Positions 19,053-27,204 of a stretch of DNA of 41,592 bases are shown here, piece after piece (position 1 is the first letter of the stretch; each line of letters starts with the position of its first letter). The position numbers and the translations under genes were made by a program. The notes under the pieces were generated by a model. It was not told where the DNA came from, searched no databases, and saw only the letters and a program-made list of their open reading frames with translations. This DNA is from Rhizobiaceae bacterium (lineage in GTDB: Bacteria; Pseudomonadota; Alphaproteobacteria; Rhizobiales; Rhizobiaceae). The stretch is from the NCBI GenBank assembly GCA_027483885.1, contig JAIXTO010000133.1, forward strand, positions 1 through 41,592. The letters run 5' to 3'.

Positions 19053-19922
19053 ATGTCCGACACCCATGCCGTCATCGTTATTTCGAGCCATGTGATTCGC
19101 GGCTCCGTTGGAAACCGCGCTGCCGTGTTCGCACTCGAGACGATGGGCCTGCCCGTCTGGGCGCTGCCGACCGTCATCATGCCCTGGCATCCGGGCCATG
19201 GCCCCTCGACGCGGGTGGTGATACCGGAGGATCAATTCGAGAAGATCATCGAGGATCTGATCCGCGCGCCCTGGCTTTCCGAGGTGAAGGCAGTGCTCAC
19301 GGGTTATTTCGGCCACGCCTCGCAGCCGCCGCAGGTTGCCCGCCTGATTGCAGCGCTGAAGGCAAAAAATCCGGACCTTCTTTATGTCTGCGATCCTGTC
19401 ATGGGCGACAAGGGCGGCCTCTACGTGCCGGAGGCGACGGCTGTGGCGATCCGGGAAGACCTTATCCCGCTTGCCACGCTTGCGACGCCAAACCGCTATG
19501 AACTCGCCTGGATGTCCGGTGCCGATCTCGACACCAATGCGGCAATCATGGATGCCGCACTTTCGCTGGGACCGGCAAAGATGCTGGTGACCTCGGCCGT
19601 GCCGATGATGTCCGGCGGCACCGGCAATCTTTACCTCACGGGAAAACACGCACTGCTTGCCGAACACCGGCTGATCGAGAATGCACCCAACGGCCTTGGC
19701 GATCTGATGTCGGCGGTATTTCTCGCCCGGCTTCTGTCCGGCATGGATGAGGAAAAGGCACTGCAACTGGCAACCGCCAGCGTGTTTGAGGTTCTGGCCC
19801 GCACCGCCAAGCGCGGCGGCGATGAGTTGACGCTGGAAACCGACGCGGCCAGCCTGTCGACGCCCATGGCCATGGTGCAGCTGCGCCACCTCATGCATCC
19901 GTCCCGCAGCACCCGCCGCTAG
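19053..19922 (+). CDS. pdxY: Pyridoxal kinase, PdxY-like
   Basis: 289 residues. Ribokinase-like fold: N-terminal VISSHVIRGSVGNRAA, LPTVIMPWHPGHG (the pyridoxal lid/substrate region), VLTGYFGHASQ, CDPVMGDKGGLYV, TPNRYELAWMSG, and the anion-hole/catalytic segment NGLGDLMSAVFLA with the conserved Asp in GLGD. PdxY phosphorylates pyridoxal in the salvage of PLP. PLP is the cofactor of many amino-acid enzymes, but no operon link to the divergent glutamate dehydrogenase is implied. AGG lies 9 bases before the ATG. Confidence 0.92.
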   Translation: MSDTHAVIVISSHVIRGSVGNRAAVFALETMGLPVWALPTVIMPWHPGHGPSTRVVIPEDQFEKIIEDLIRAPWLSEVKAVLTGYFGHASQPPQVARLIAALKAKNPDLLYVCDPVMGDKGGLYVPEATAVAIREDLIPLATLATPNRYELAWMSGADLDTNAAIMDAALSLGPAKMLVTSAVPMMSGGTGNLYLTGKHALLAEHRLIENAPNGLGDLMSAVFLARLLSGMDEEKALQLATASVFEVLARTAKRGGDELTLETDAASLSTPMAMVQLRHLMHPSRSTRR

Positions 19923-19942
19923 CCGCCAGGCCCCAAGAAATG

Positions 19943-19960
19943 CACGCTGAAAGCGTGTTT
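19943..19960 (+). terminator. Possible weak terminator after pdxY
   Basis: CACGCT, GAA loop, AGCGTG followed by TTTG. The stem is 6 bp with only three T residues, so termination would be partial at best. It lies 20 bases after the pdxY stop. Confidence 0.35.
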
Positions 19961-19976
19961 GAACAAACGGGTTCAA
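19959..19976. repeat. Inverted repeat TTGAAC-N6-GTTCAA between pdxY and carbonic anhydrase gene
   Basis: A perfect 6-bp inverted repeat with 6-base spacer (AAACGG), 87 bases before the carbonic anhydrase start. It could be an operator or a second hairpin behind pdxY. It is not the alphaproteobacterial LexA box, which is a direct repeat of GAAC/GTTC with 7-base spacing. Confidence 0.4.
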
Positions 19977-20062
19977 CGCAGAAGGATTGTGCCTCGTCAA
20001 TTCCGGTTTCTGCCGGGGCTGTGACTGTTGATCTTCCTCGCACGCAAGGCTAATCAAAGCGC

Positions 20063-20704
20063 ATGACAGATTTTCCGCCCTCCCTTCTCGCCGGTTACGA
20101 CAACTTCATGAGCGGCCGCTATAGCGGAGAGCGCGAGCGCTACCGCACCCTGGCCGAAACAGGCCAGAAACCGCATACGCTGGTGGTGGCCTGTTGCGAC
20201 AGCCGGGCAGCACCTGAGACGATTTTCGATTCAGGACCCGGCGAACTTTTCGTCGTGCGCAATGTCGCAAACCTTGTGCCGCCCTACGAGCCGGATGGCC
20301 AGTATCACGCAACCTCGGCAGCACTCGAATATGCCGTCCAGGTGCTGAAGATCCGCGATATCGTGGTGATGGGCCATGGCCGCTGCGGCGGTATCCAGGC
20401 AGCGCTTGATCCCATGGACGAGCCGCTATCACCGGGCGACTTCATCGGCAAGTGGATGGGCCTGCTGCGTCCGACCGCCGAACAGATCCCAAGCCTTGAT
20501 GTGCTGACCCAGTCCGAGCGTCAAACAGCCCTGGAACGGGTGTCGATCCGCAATTCCATCGCCAACCTGCGCACGTTTCCTTGCGTGAAGATCCTTGAGG
20601 AAAAGGGCCGCATGCGTGTCCACGGCGCCTGGTTCGACATCTCCACCGGTGAGCTGTGGGTCATGGATGCCAAGACCGGCGACTTCATCCGGCCCACTCT
20701 TTGA
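20063..20704 (+). CDS. Beta-class carbonic anhydrase
   Basis: 213 residues. Zinc ligands are in CCDSR (Cys44, with Asp46-Arg48 dyad) and GHGRCGG (His105, Cys108). Further family marks are DSGPGELFVVRNVANLVPP, HATSAALEYAV and the C-terminal VHGAWFDISTGEL. Interconverts CO2 and bicarbonate, supplying bicarbonate to carboxylases in the cytoplasm. No signal peptide. Lies 140 bases after pdxY on the same strand; the inverted repeat in that gap suggests its own control, though this is not proven. Confidence 0.95.
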   Translation: MTDFPPSLLAGYDNFMSGRYSGERERYRTLAETGQKPHTLVVACCDSRAAPETIFDSGPGELFVVRNVANLVPPYEPDGQYHATSAALEYAVQVLKIRDIVVMGHGRCGGIQAALDPMDEPLSPGDFIGKWMGLLRPTAEQIPSLDVLTQSERQTALERVSIRNSIANLRTFPCVKILEEKGRMRVHGAWFDISTGELWVMDAKTGDFIRPTL

Positions 20705-20752
20705 GCCGGATGGTTTACCTCGGGCGCCGGATGCCGGGTTGACCGGACGGGC

Positions 20753-21565
20753 TTATTGCCCGTCGATCTTGGCGCCCATATAGGCAATCGCCTGCTGGTA
20801 GACGGTGGCGGCATTCCACCCTTCGATGGCGGTAAAGTTCGGCTGACCCTGCTGATAACCTGCACCGCGCTGCCAGCCATGACCGACCAGGAAGTTTGCC
20901 GTCGAGGCGAGCGCATCGGCGCGCGAACGCACCATGTCGATATGACCGTCGCCATCGCCATCGGCACCATAACGGATGACGTTCAGCGGCAGGAACTGTG
21001 TCTGGCCGATTTCTCCATGGGCCGCACCCTTGGCTGTCGGGCTGAGATCGCCACGGGCCACCAGCTGCAGGGCCGCATAAAGCTGTTCGGTAAAATAGGC
21101 CGAGCGGCGGCAGTCATAGGCAAGCGTTGCCACGGCCGACAACGTATGCTGGTCGCCCATGAAGCTGCCAAAACCGGTTTCCATGCCCCAGATCGCCAGG
21201 ATCGGTCCGGCCGGAACGCCGTAGCGGCGTTCGATATTGGCAAACAGCTGAGCATTGGAAGCCTTCATCGTCTTGCCGCGTGCGATGATGGTCGTGGCAC
21301 CGCGCTTCTGCAGGAATTCGTCGAAGGAGAGCTTGAAGCTTTTCTGACCCCGGTCGGCACGGATCGTCGGGCGGTTATAGCTGACGCCGGCAAAGGCCTG
21401 CTGCACCACGGACGCTGAAATGCCCTGAGCCGGGGCCTGCTGCTTGAAATCCTGCACCCAGGCATCGAAGCCTGAAGCATCATTGCCGCAACTGGCAGCC
21501 TGCGCGGCAGAGACCGTCAGCATCATCGCAGCGCCGACAGCGCCACCCAGAACAGTTTTCAACAT
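20753..21565 (-). CDS. Secreted MltB-like lytic murein transglycosylase
   Basis: 270 residues. Residues 1-23 form a clear signal peptide ending AAQA before ASCGN; there is no lipobox, so it is periplasmic rather than a lipoprotein. The SLT-2 domain follows: WGMETGFGSFMG with the catalytic Glu, TLAYDCRRSAYF, and HGEIGQTQFLP. An EF-hand-like calcium loop is seen in ADGDGDGHID, as in E. coli Slt35/MltB. It cleaves peptidoglycan glycan strands to 1,6-anhydromuropeptides. It lacks a C-terminal peptidoglycan-binding domain. Convergent with the carbonic anhydrase gene, 48 bases apart. Confidence 0.9.
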   Translation of the reverse strand: MLKTVLGGAVGAAMMLTVSAAQAASCGNDASGFDAWVQDFKQQAPAQGISASVVQQAFAGVSYNRPTIRADRGQKSFKLSFDEFLQKRGATTIIARGKTMKASNAQLFANIERRYGVPAGPILAIWGMETGFGSFMGDQHTLSAVATLAYDCRRSAYFTEQLYAALQLVARGDLSPTAKGAAHGEIGQTQFLPLNVIRYGADGDGDGHIDMVRSRADALASTANFLVGHGWQRGAGYQQGQPNFTAIEGWNAATVYQQAIAYMGAKIDGQ

Positions 21566-21697
21566 TCGTCAGATCCCATGCTTGTCTTGGAAACGCTGCT
21601 CATCTCGCGCGTCTCCCGTTGCTCGTCTGGGTTATGGGTGCGCTCGTGGCTCTCGACAACCTTTCCGTCCATGAAAAGATCGTGATCCGCCCGAACG

Positions 21698-21726
21698 GAA
21701 AAGCCCCGCCCTGAAGGCGAGGCTTT
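21698..21726 (-). terminator. Terminator of asd
   Basis: Read on the minus strand: AAAGCCTCGCC, loop TTCAG, GGCGGGGCTTT with one G-U pair in an 11-bp stem and a closing TTTT. It starts about 35 bases past the asd stop. Confidence 0.85.
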
Positions 21727-21760
21727 ATCATGTCATGCTTACCAAAAGGTAATTTTTGGC

Positions 21761-22795
21761 TCAGGCGGCCTGCTTGCGCGGCTTGATCAGGCCACGATTG
21801 ACGAGAAGCTCGGCAATCTGGATGGCGTTCAAGGCAGCGCCCTTGCGCAGGTTGTCGGAGACGACCCAGATGTTGAGGCCATTTTCGACGGTTGCATCCT
21901 CGCGGATACGGGAAATGAAGGTCGCATCTTCGCCGGCGCATTCCAGCGGCGTGATGTAACCGCCGTTTTCATGCTTGTCGATAACGAGGCAACCCGGTGC
22001 TTCGCGCAGGATATCGCGCGCCTGGTCGGCGGTGATCTCGTTTTCAAACTCGATGTTGACCGATTCCGAATGGCCGATGAAGACGGGAACGCGCACGGCC
22101 GTGCAGGTCACCTTGATCTTTGGATCGAGCATCTTCTTGGTTTCGGCAAGCACCTTCCACTCTTCCTTCGTGTAACCGTCTTCCATGAAGCTATCGATAT
22201 GCGGAATGACGTTGAAGGCGATGCGCTTGGTGAACTTCTTGGATTCCACCGGATCGGCGACGAAGACGGCGCGTGTCTGGGTGAACAGCTCGTCCATGCC
22301 TTCCTTGCCGGCGCCCGAGACCGACTGGTAGGTGGACACAACGACGCGCTTGATCTTGGCAAAGTCATGCAGCGGCTTCAGCGCCACGACCAGCTGGGCC
22401 GTCGAGCAATTCGGGTTGGCGATGATGTTACGCTTGGTAAAGCCGTCGATTGCATCCGGATTGACTTCCGGAACGATCAGCGGAACATCCTGATCGTAAC
22501 GCCAGGCGGACGAGTTATCGATGACGACGCAGCCCTGCGCGCCGATCTTCGGCGACCACTTCTGCGAGATCGTGCCGCCGGCCGACATCAGGCAGATATC
22601 GGTATCGGAAAAATCATAATTTTCGAGGTTGGACACCTTCAGCACCTTGTCGCCGAACGACACTTCGGTGCCCTGCGACCGTGCGGAGGCAAGCGCCACC
22701 ACTTCATCGACGGGGAAGCCGCGCTCGGAGAGAATGTTCAGCATTTCCCGGCCGACATTTCCGGTTGCGCCGACCACTGCAATCTTGAAACCCAT
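21761..22795 (-). CDS. asd: Aspartate-semialdehyde dehydrogenase
   Basis: 344 residues. NADP-binding GATGNVG (9-15), SAGGTISQKW, DNSSAWR, NPNCSTAQ with catalytic Cys130, TYQSVSGAGKEG and the HSESVNIEFE region are all intact. Reduces aspartyl phosphate to aspartate semialdehyde, the branch point to lysine/diaminopimelate, threonine and methionine. AGGAA stands just before the ATG. Preceded on the same strand by a possible 39-residue small ORF and a GC-rich hairpin (22865-22881). Confidence 0.98.
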   Translation of the reverse strand: MGFKIAVVGATGNVGREMLNILSERGFPVDEVVALASARSQGTEVSFGDKVLKVSNLENYDFSDTDICLMSAGGTISQKWSPKIGAQGCVVIDNSSAWRYDQDVPLIVPEVNPDAIDGFTKRNIIANPNCSTAQLVVALKPLHDFAKIKRVVVSTYQSVSGAGKEGMDELFTQTRAVFVADPVESKKFTKRIAFNVIPHIDSFMEDGYTKEEWKVLAETKKMLDPKIKVTCTAVRVPVFIGHSESVNIEFENEITADQARDILREAPGCLVIDKHENGGYITPLECAGEDATFISRIREDATVENGLNIWVVSDNLRKGAALNAIQIAELLVNRGLIKPRKQAA

Positions 22796-22903
22796 TTTCC
22801 TGCTCTCTTTCTTTCTCTCCTCGGGCTTTGAGGGGGAAACACGATAAAAACCGTGCTTCCTTGTCCCCGGCCGAACCGGGGAGAGAGCGGTAGGCCAGAG
22901 ACG

Positions 22904-23023
22904 TCAGACGGTTTTCGTCGTCGTTTTGGCCTTGGTTTTGGAGGATACGCATGCGAAAAGCGGCGCTCCGGCCACATGTGCCGGACCAAATGAAGCTGCG
23001 ATGTGACTGTCGCTGCGATACAT
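22904..23023 (-). CDS. Possible 39-aa small protein upstream of asd
   Basis: ATG at 23023 is preceded by GAAGGGA at about 8 bases, a good ribosome site, and the frame ends with TGA 108 bases before asd. The peptide begins MYRSDSHIAASFG and ends with a Lys/Thr-rich tail (KTKAKTTTKTV). I recognise no family. The 414-base stretch 22796-23209 between asd and the glycosyltransferase gene holds this ORF, a CCCCGG-CCGAA-CCGGGG hairpin at 22865-22881, and probably the promoters of both directions. It could be a real small protein, a leader peptide for asd, or chance. Confidence 0.4.
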   Translation of the reverse strand: MYRSDSHIAASFGPAHVAGAPLFACVSSKTKAKTTTKTV

Positions 23024-23209
23024 TCTTGCTTCCCTTCGGATGAACTCCTTAAAAGATTTCGCAGGCGAGTCAAGCGTTGCTAAGGCGCAACCTTTTCTTC
23101 CCGACCCCGTTGCGGGCCAGATGATGGCCCATGAGAGCATGCCGCATGAAAAGGACGCGCAATTTGCGAGTGATCGACCGCCGGAGCCTGCAACCGGGAG
23201 CGGCCGCCG

Positions 23210-24280
23210 ATGCTGAGTGAGCTTGTCAGCCTCCCGCGCCCTGGCATCCTTGCAGCCTGCGCGCTCACAAGCGCGCTCTGCGTCTTCGTGATCATCGCAA
23301 AGGCCCGCGATCTCGGCCTCGTGCAGGCGCCGGTGGCGCGCTCCTCGCATGTGCGGCCAACGCCAACCGGGGGCGGCATCGGCATCGTTGCCGGCACGCT
23401 GCTTTGCGGCCTGCTGATGCCCGGTGGCAATGGGCAGACGCTGTCACTGCTGCTGCTCGGCGCCATCATGGCCGCCATCGGCCTTTTCGATGACTGGCGA
23501 CCGCTGGCTGCGCGCGTGCGCCTGCCATTACAGGCAATGATCGTTTTTCTTGCCATCTGGATCGCCGACGGCACGGTGGCAATCGCCGGCAATGCCGGAG
23601 CAGTTTTCCAGCTCGCAGCCGGCCTTCTTCTGCTGCTCGGCGGGCTCTGGTGGGTCAATCTCTTCAACTTCATGGACGGCATAGACGGAATTGCGGGCCA
23701 GCAGGCGGTCATGATGATGGTCTCTGCCATGGTAATCGCCGCCATCGGCACACCAGAGGCGATCGACAGCTGGGCGTGGTGGCTGATGGCGGCCACGGCG
23801 ATCTCGACAGCGGCCTTCCTGCTCTTCAATTTTCCCCCGGCGCGCATCTTCATGGGCGATGCCGGCAGTACGTTTCTCGGCTTTGTCATCGTGGCCATGG
23901 CCATGACGAGCCTTCACGCCGGGTGGCTGACCCTGCCGCAATGGCTGATCCTTTCGGCACTGTTTGCAAGCGACGCCACCGTGACGCTGATCATCCGGTG
24001 TCTGAGGGGCGAAAACATTGCCGAAGCACACCGCTCACATGCCTACCAGCGCCTGGCGCGGCGGTTCGGCGGCGCGCGGCCCGTCACCCTGTCGGCCTTC
24101 GGCCTCAACCTTTTCGTCATCCTGCCGCTGGCGTTCATCGCCAATGACACCGGCTTTGGCTGGTTTACGGTGTTTCTGGTCTATCTGGCCACGGCCGGAC
24201 TTGCGCTTCTCGCCGGTGCAGGCCTTCCCGATCACGAAACGGCAAACATATCCACCTATCGACAGCTGTTGAAACGATGA
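23210..24280 (+). CDS. Undecaprenyl-phosphate sugar-1-phosphate transferase (WecA/WbpL family)
   Basis: 356 residues with about ten hydrophobic segments. Signature motifs of the polyprenyl-phosphate N-acetylhexosamine-1-phosphate transferase family: GLFDDWRPL, FNFMDGIDGIAG, FMGDAGSTFLGF and the cytoplasmic HRSHAYQRL, which favours the WbpL/WecA branch. It starts O-antigen or other repeat-unit synthesis by moving sugar-1-phosphate onto the lipid carrier. First gene of a three-gene operon with an SDR (20-base gap) and a 4,6-dehydratase. By analogy with the Rhizobium etli wreU-wreQ-wreV set, the sugar may be QuiNAc; that is inference. Confidence 0.9.
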   Translation: MLSELVSLPRPGILAACALTSALCVFVIIAKARDLGLVQAPVARSSHVRPTPTGGGIGIVAGTLLCGLLMPGGNGQTLSLLLLGAIMAAIGLFDDWRPLAARVRLPLQAMIVFLAIWIADGTVAIAGNAGAVFQLAAGLLLLLGGLWWVNLFNFMDGIDGIAGQQAVMMMVSAMVIAAIGTPEAIDSWAWWLMAATAISTAAFLLFNFPPARIFMGDAGSTFLGFVIVAMAMTSLHAGWLTLPQWLILSALFASDATVTLIIRCLRGENIAEAHRSHAYQRLARRFGGARPVTLSAFGLNLFVILPLAFIANDTGFGWFTVFLVYLATAGLALLAGAGLPDHETANISTYRQLLKR

Positions 24281-24299
24281 GCGGAAGGACGACAAGCGC

Positions 24300-25262
24300 G
24301 TGTACCTGATCACTGGCGCCACAGGTTTTGTCGGGCAAGCCCTCTGCGGGATGCTGGAAGAGCGCGGCCTGCCGTTTCGTCCGGCAAGTCGTCTCCCCCG
24401 CCCGGGCCATTGCACGATTGGTGCCATCACCGGGCAGACCGACTGGGGGCAAGCGCTTGCCGGCGTCGATACCGTCATTCACCTTGCCGCACGCGTCCAT
24501 GTGATGCGGGAAACGAACGGCGATCCGTTGGAAAAATTCCGGGCGATGAATGTCGAGGCGACGCTTCATCTTGCCCGTGCGGCCGCGAAGGCCAAGGTGC
24601 GCCGTTTCGTGTTTGCAAGTTCAATCAAGGTGAACGGCGAAAGCACAAGGCAAGGCTTTGCCTTCCAGGCCGACGACACGCCGGATCCGCAGGATGCCTA
24701 TGGTCTCTCCAAGGCCGAAGCAGAGCGGGCGCTTCTCACCTTTGGCAAGGAGAGCGGCCTGGAGATCGTGATCGTGCGCCCGCCGCTGGTCTATGGTCCA
24801 GGTGTCGGTGCCAATTTCGCGCTGTTGATGCGCCTTGCCGGCAGCGGCCTGCCCTCCCCCTTCGGCGCCTGCGACAACCGCCGCTCGCTGGTCTATGTCG
24901 GCAATCTCTGCGACCTCCTCCTCACCGCCGCACATCATCCGCAAGCAGCCGGACAGGTTTTTTTGGCCGGCGATGGCGAGGATCTTTCCACGCATCAGTT
25001 GTTCAGGCGGCTGGCGCAACTGCAGGGACGTCATGCCCTCAGCCTGCCGATCCCTCCCAGCCTGCTGAAAACACTGGCAAAGATGATCGGAAAGACTTCA
25101 ATCAGCGACCGCTTGCTTAAGAATCTGCAGGTGGATATAGGGAAGGCCGGTTCACAACTCGATTGGGTCCCCCCCTATCCGGTGGCCTACGGTCTGCAGC
25201 AAACGGTGGCCCGGGAAAAATCACCCGGATCGTCACCCAATCAGGGCAAGGCGACCCCATGA
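24300..25262 (+). CDS. NAD-dependent epimerase/reductase (extended SDR), sugar-nucleotide pathway
   Basis: 320 residues. Start is GTG at 24300 with GGAAGGA 9 bases upstream. Rossmann motif TGATGFVG at the N-terminus, HLAARVHV, VFASSIKVNG and active-site YGLSK (Tyr-x-x-x-Lys). Extended SDR related to UDP-glucose 4-epimerases, but in this operon it more likely reduces or epimerises the 4-keto product of the following dehydratase, as WreQ/WbpV-type enzymes do in QuiNAc or FucNAc synthesis. The operon position between a WbpL-like transferase and a WbpM-like dehydratase supports this; the exact product sugar cannot be told. Confidence 0.85.
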   Translation: MYLITGATGFVGQALCGMLEERGLPFRPASRLPRPGHCTIGAITGQTDWGQALAGVDTVIHLAARVHVMRETNGDPLEKFRAMNVEATLHLARAAAKAKVRRFVFASSIKVNGESTRQGFAFQADDTPDPQDAYGLSKAEAERALLTFGKESGLEIVIVRPPLVYGPGVGANFALLMRLAGSGLPSPFGACDNRRSLVYVGNLCDLLLTAAHHPQAAGQVFLAGDGEDLSTHQLFRRLAQLQGRHALSLPIPPSLLKTLAKMIGKTSISDRLLKNLQVDIGKAGSQLDWVPPYPVAYGLQQTVAREKSPGSSPNQGKATP

Positions 25263-25296
25263 TCGGCGCAAGAGGCTTCAAGATGCGAGCGGCGGC

Positions 25297-27201
25297 ATGG
25301 CTTTGACAGACGTGCTGCGACGCAGAATCGAGGAAATGCCGCGTTTCTGGAAACGCCTGCTGCTGATCGGCTTCGACGTCGTAACGCTGATTTTGGCGCT
25401 GTGGGCCAGTTACGCGCTGCGCTATGCCGTGTGGTGGCCTGACGTTTCGCCGGAGCGCATCCTCCTCGCCTTTCTTGCACCGGCCATTGCCATTCCGATC
25501 TTCATCCGCATGGGGCTTTACAGGGCCGTCATCCGTTATCTCCCCGATACGGCCATCTGGACGATCCTGAAGGCCATGGGCATTGCGACGATGATCTGGG
25601 TCATCCTCGTCTTCCTGATGGAGATGGCCGGCCGCGGCATCGTTCCCCGTTCCATTCCCTTCTTTTATTTTGCCATCGGGGCAGCCCTCATCGGGGGCTC
25701 GCGCTTCACCACAAAGATCATCCTCAGCCACGGCACCGGCCTGCGCCGCGATGAGCAGCCAGTGTTCATCTACGGCGCCAGCGCCTCCTCGGTGCAACTG
25801 GCGCAGGCGCTGCGCGGCAGCGGAAACCGCTTCATCGTTGGCCTGCTGGACGAGGATCCGGACCACCATGGCCGCGATGTCGGTGGCTACCGCGTCTATA
25901 ATCCGGTAAACCTGCCGCGGCTGATCGAACAGTACGGCGTACAGGAAATCATCCTGTCGCTCTCGACCATCTCCGCCGACCGACGCCGCAGCGTGATCGG
26001 CAGCATTAGCGGGCTTGGCGTAAAAATCCGCACCGTTCCGGATATTTCAGACCTGGTGGATGGCCGTTATCTCGCAAACCACATCCGCGAGATCGAGATC
26101 GACGAACTGCTCGGTCGCTCCTTCGTGCCGCCGGATCCGCAGTTGATCGACAGTATCGTAGAGGGCCGGGTGATCATGGTCACCGGCGCCGGCGGCTCCA
26201 TCGGCTCTGAACTGTGCCGGATGATCGTGCAATGGAAGCCGAAATGTCTTGTTCTGTTTGAAGCCAACGAGTTCGCGCTCTACAAGATCGAGCGGGAACT
26301 GGCCGGCCTTACCCGCTGCCAGATTGTGCCCTTCCTTGGATCGATCACCCATCAGGCGCGGGTGAAGCAGGCGATCGACACCTACAAGGTGGACGTGCTT
26401 TATCATGCCGCCGCGCACAAGCACGTGCCGATGCTCGAGGTCAACGCGCTGGAGGGCATCGAGAACAATGTTTTTGGCACGCTCACGATGGCAAAGACCG
26501 CCTTCGAGGCCGGTGTCGGCAATTTCGTGCTGATCTCGTCGGACAAGGCGGTGCGCCCGACCAATGTGATGGGCGCCACCAAGCGCTGGGCGGAACTGAT
26601 CATCCGGCAGATGGCGCTAGAAGCGGAACAACGCGACACCGGTCAGCATTTCTGCGCGGTGCGCTTCGGCAACGTGCTCGGCTCCAACGGCTCGGTCGTG
26701 CCGCTGTTCAAGCAGCAGATCGCCGATGGCGGCCCGGTGACCGTCACGAATCCGGAGATGACGCGTTATTTCATGTCGACCCAGGAGGCCGCCGAACTGA
26801 TCGTGCAGGCCAGTGCGCTTTCCGTCGGGGGCGATATCTTCCTCCTGGAGATGGGTGAGCCGGTCCGTATTGGTGATCTCGCAGAAAACATGATCCGGCT
26901 GGCCGGCTTTACCGTGCGCAATGCGGAAAACCCCGATGGCGGCATCGAGATACGCGTGACAGGCAATCGCCCGGGCGAAAAACTGTTCGAGGAACTGTTC
27001 TACGACATGGCGAACGCCATGAAGACGCAGCACCCGAAGATCCTGCGGGCCGACACCAAGATCGGCACTCATGACGATGTGCTGACGGCCCTGCAGGCCC
27101 TGAAAGCCGCCGTCGATGTTGAGGACGAAGCGGCGGCCCGCACAGTGCTGTTCCGCTTCATCGGGCTTGACTGTCCGGGCACAAAAAACACCGACGCCTG
27201 A
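25297..27201 (+). CDS. UDP-GlcNAc 4,6-dehydratase, large membrane form (WbpM/CapD family)
   Basis: 634 residues. Four N-terminal transmembrane segments (about 20-150), a first Rossmann-like domain (VFIYGASASS, residues ~160-280), then the catalytic SDR domain with TGAGGSIGSELCR, HAAAHKHVP, SSDKAVRPTNVMGATKR, RFGNVLGSNGSVVP and TGNRPGEKLFEEL. In the catalytic triad the usual Tyr is Met (NVMGATK), the altered Ser-Met-Lys form known in WbpM. This gives UDP-4-keto-6-deoxy-GlcNAc. Separated by 34 bases from the SDR gene and convergent with the PAP2 gene with a 3-base gap, leaving no room for a terminator. Confidence 0.92.
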   Translation: MALTDVLRRRIEEMPRFWKRLLLIGFDVVTLILALWASYALRYAVWWPDVSPERILLAFLAPAIAIPIFIRMGLYRAVIRYLPDTAIWTILKAMGIATMIWVILVFLMEMAGRGIVPRSIPFFYFAIGAALIGGSRFTTKIILSHGTGLRRDEQPVFIYGASASSVQLAQALRGSGNRFIVGLLDEDPDHHGRDVGGYRVYNPVNLPRLIEQYGVQEIILSLSTISADRRRSVIGSISGLGVKIRTVPDISDLVDGRYLANHIREIEIDELLGRSFVPPDPQLIDSIVEGRVIMVTGAGGSIGSELCRMIVQWKPKCLVLFEANEFALYKIERELAGLTRCQIVPFLGSITHQARVKQAIDTYKVDVLYHAAAHKHVPMLEVNALEGIENNVFGTLTMAKTAFEAGVGNFVLISSDKAVRPTNVMGATKRWAELIIRQMALEAEQRDTGQHFCAVRFGNVLGSNGSVVPLFKQQIADGGPVTVTNPEMTRYFMSTQEAAELIVQASALSVGGDIFLLEMGEPVRIGDLAENMIRLAGFTVRNAENPDGGIEIRVTGNRPGEKLFEELFYDMANAMKTQHPKILRADTKIGTHDDVLTALQALKAAVDVEDEAAARTVLFRFIGLDCPGTKNTDA

Positions 27202-27204
27202 AGT

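Noticed and set aside
19680..19740. GLGD instead of GTGD in the pyridoxal kinase motif
   Set aside because: PdxY enzymes vary at this position (E. coli has GVGD as I recall); the catalytic Asp is kept, so it is not an anomaly.
20740..20760. GACGGGC-TTATT-GCCCGTC hairpin at the lytic transglycosylase stop
   Set aside because: No T tract on either strand and it includes coding sequence; not called a terminator.
23080..23904. 274-codon minus-strand frame opposite the WecA-like gene
   Set aside because: Ala/Met/Pro/Ser-rich shadow of a membrane protein gene.
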